DNA from: G963664225 sp964538065
GTDB lineage: Bacteria; Verrucomicrobiota; Verrucomicrobiia; Limisphaerales; UBA1319
Length of the DNA stretch: 6,849 nucleotides
Direction of reading: 5' to 3'
Assembly: GCA_964538065.1 (NCBI GenBank)
Contig: CAZIDG010000160.1
Location: 1-6,849 of the forward strand
Shown: in pieces, positions 6,536 through 6,849 of the stretch
How positions within the stretch are numbered: position 1 is the stretch's first letter
Layout of the letters: each line of letters opens with the position of its first letter
Notes under the pieces: generated by a model
What the model was told of the DNA's origin: nothing
Databases searched by the model: none
Seen by the model: only the letters and a program-made list of their open reading frames with translations
Made by a program: the position numbers and the translations under genes

Positions 6536-6849
6536 TTACTTGACCTGGTACCAGATTAGACGGTAGTCCGCCGCGTTGATTTCCAAGGCCATAAACACTG
6601 CAACCTGGCCAGCGGATAAAACGAGGTTTGAGCCCGAGAGTGTTTTGATCCAAGTGCCATTGACAAATGTCTTGGTTCCCGATGTGCAGCTCACTGCAAT
6701 TGTTTTTCCCAACACCCCGTTATTGAACATGTTTGTCGATGCCGTGGCGTCTGCGCAGGCAAACACGCTGCCTCCATTCACATTTGGAGCCGTAGAATCG
6801 GCCAGGGCGAGAATTCCGGAACGAGCACCAGTTGTGGAACTTGCTGCCC
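6536..6849 (-). CDS. Partial C-terminal end of a beta-sandwich, tail-fibre-type virion protein
   Basis: The frame is open from the right edge to a TAA at 6538-6536 and gives about 104 residues, so the true start lies outside the window. A GTG at 6781 could start translation but is unlikely to be the real start, because the frame continues upstream with similar sequence (ARSGILALADSTAPNVNGG). The pattern of a STAPNVNGG-like opening, alternating hydrophobic strands, a FNNGVLGKTIAV strand, a GTWIKTLSG turn and a final aromatic WYQVK resembles a small beta-sandwich domain that I know from the C-termini of phage tail fibres and other virion surface proteins. That is pattern recognition, not a database hit. 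The gene ends 3 nt before the tape measure start and probably shares its transcript. It could instead be the C-terminal decoration domain of a tail tube protein. Confidence 0.7.
   Translation of the reverse strand, partial: AASSTTGARSGILALADSTAPNVNGGSVFACADATASTNMFNNGVLGKTIAVSCTSGTKTFVNGTWIKTLSGSNLVLSAGQVAVFMALEINAADYRLIWYQVK

Overview
The window is a tightly packed run of five genes on the minus strand, read from the right edge (6849) to about position 146. It looks like part of the tail morphogenesis module of a tailed phage or prophage. In order of transcription it holds: the C-terminal end of a beta-sandwich protein of tail-fibre type (cut by the window edge); a 694-residue tape measure protein; a tail hub/baseplate-like protein of about 623 residues; a 707-residue cysteine- and tryptophan-rich protein of unknown function; and a 103-residue putative zinc-binding protein ending in a CGC...CP...W signature. 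Gene junctions are +3 nt, an ATGA stop/start overlap, +5 nt and a short overlap. No promoter or terminator is visible between the genes, so they probably form one translationally coupled late operon.

The leftmost ~170 bases differ. No convincing minus-strand gene continues there. A plus-strand reading frame enters from the left edge, begins with a stretch resembling the start of a GYF_2 (DUF4339) domain (GPYTVDQLTSMW), loses the resemblance after about position 55, and stops at 172 inside the 3' end of the last tail gene. Two short direct repeats lie in the same stretch. This may be the edge of the phage module, or a prophage/host boundary where a host gene has been interrupted. That is inference.

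Organism: the style of the hub protein (WTLVYGG start, VGPWWFLE motif, GPPEQL segment) and the GYF_2-like piece recall, from memory, prophages of Verrucomicrobiota and related PVC bacteria. This is moderate to low confidence because no search was possible. There is no integrase, capsid, lysis or host marker gene in the window.

How the parts would work together: the tape measure protein sets tail length and is held inside the tube. The hub closes the distal end of the tube and nucleates the tip. The Cys-rich 707-residue protein sits where siphophages encode tip, central-fibre or receptor-binding proteins. It contains what looks like a diverged internal duplication. The small Cys protein belongs by pattern to a widespread family of small phage/bacterial metal-binding proteins of unknown role. 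The most interesting points are the 27-cysteine protein paired with a metal-binding-type small protein, its internal repeat, and the possible module boundary at the left edge.
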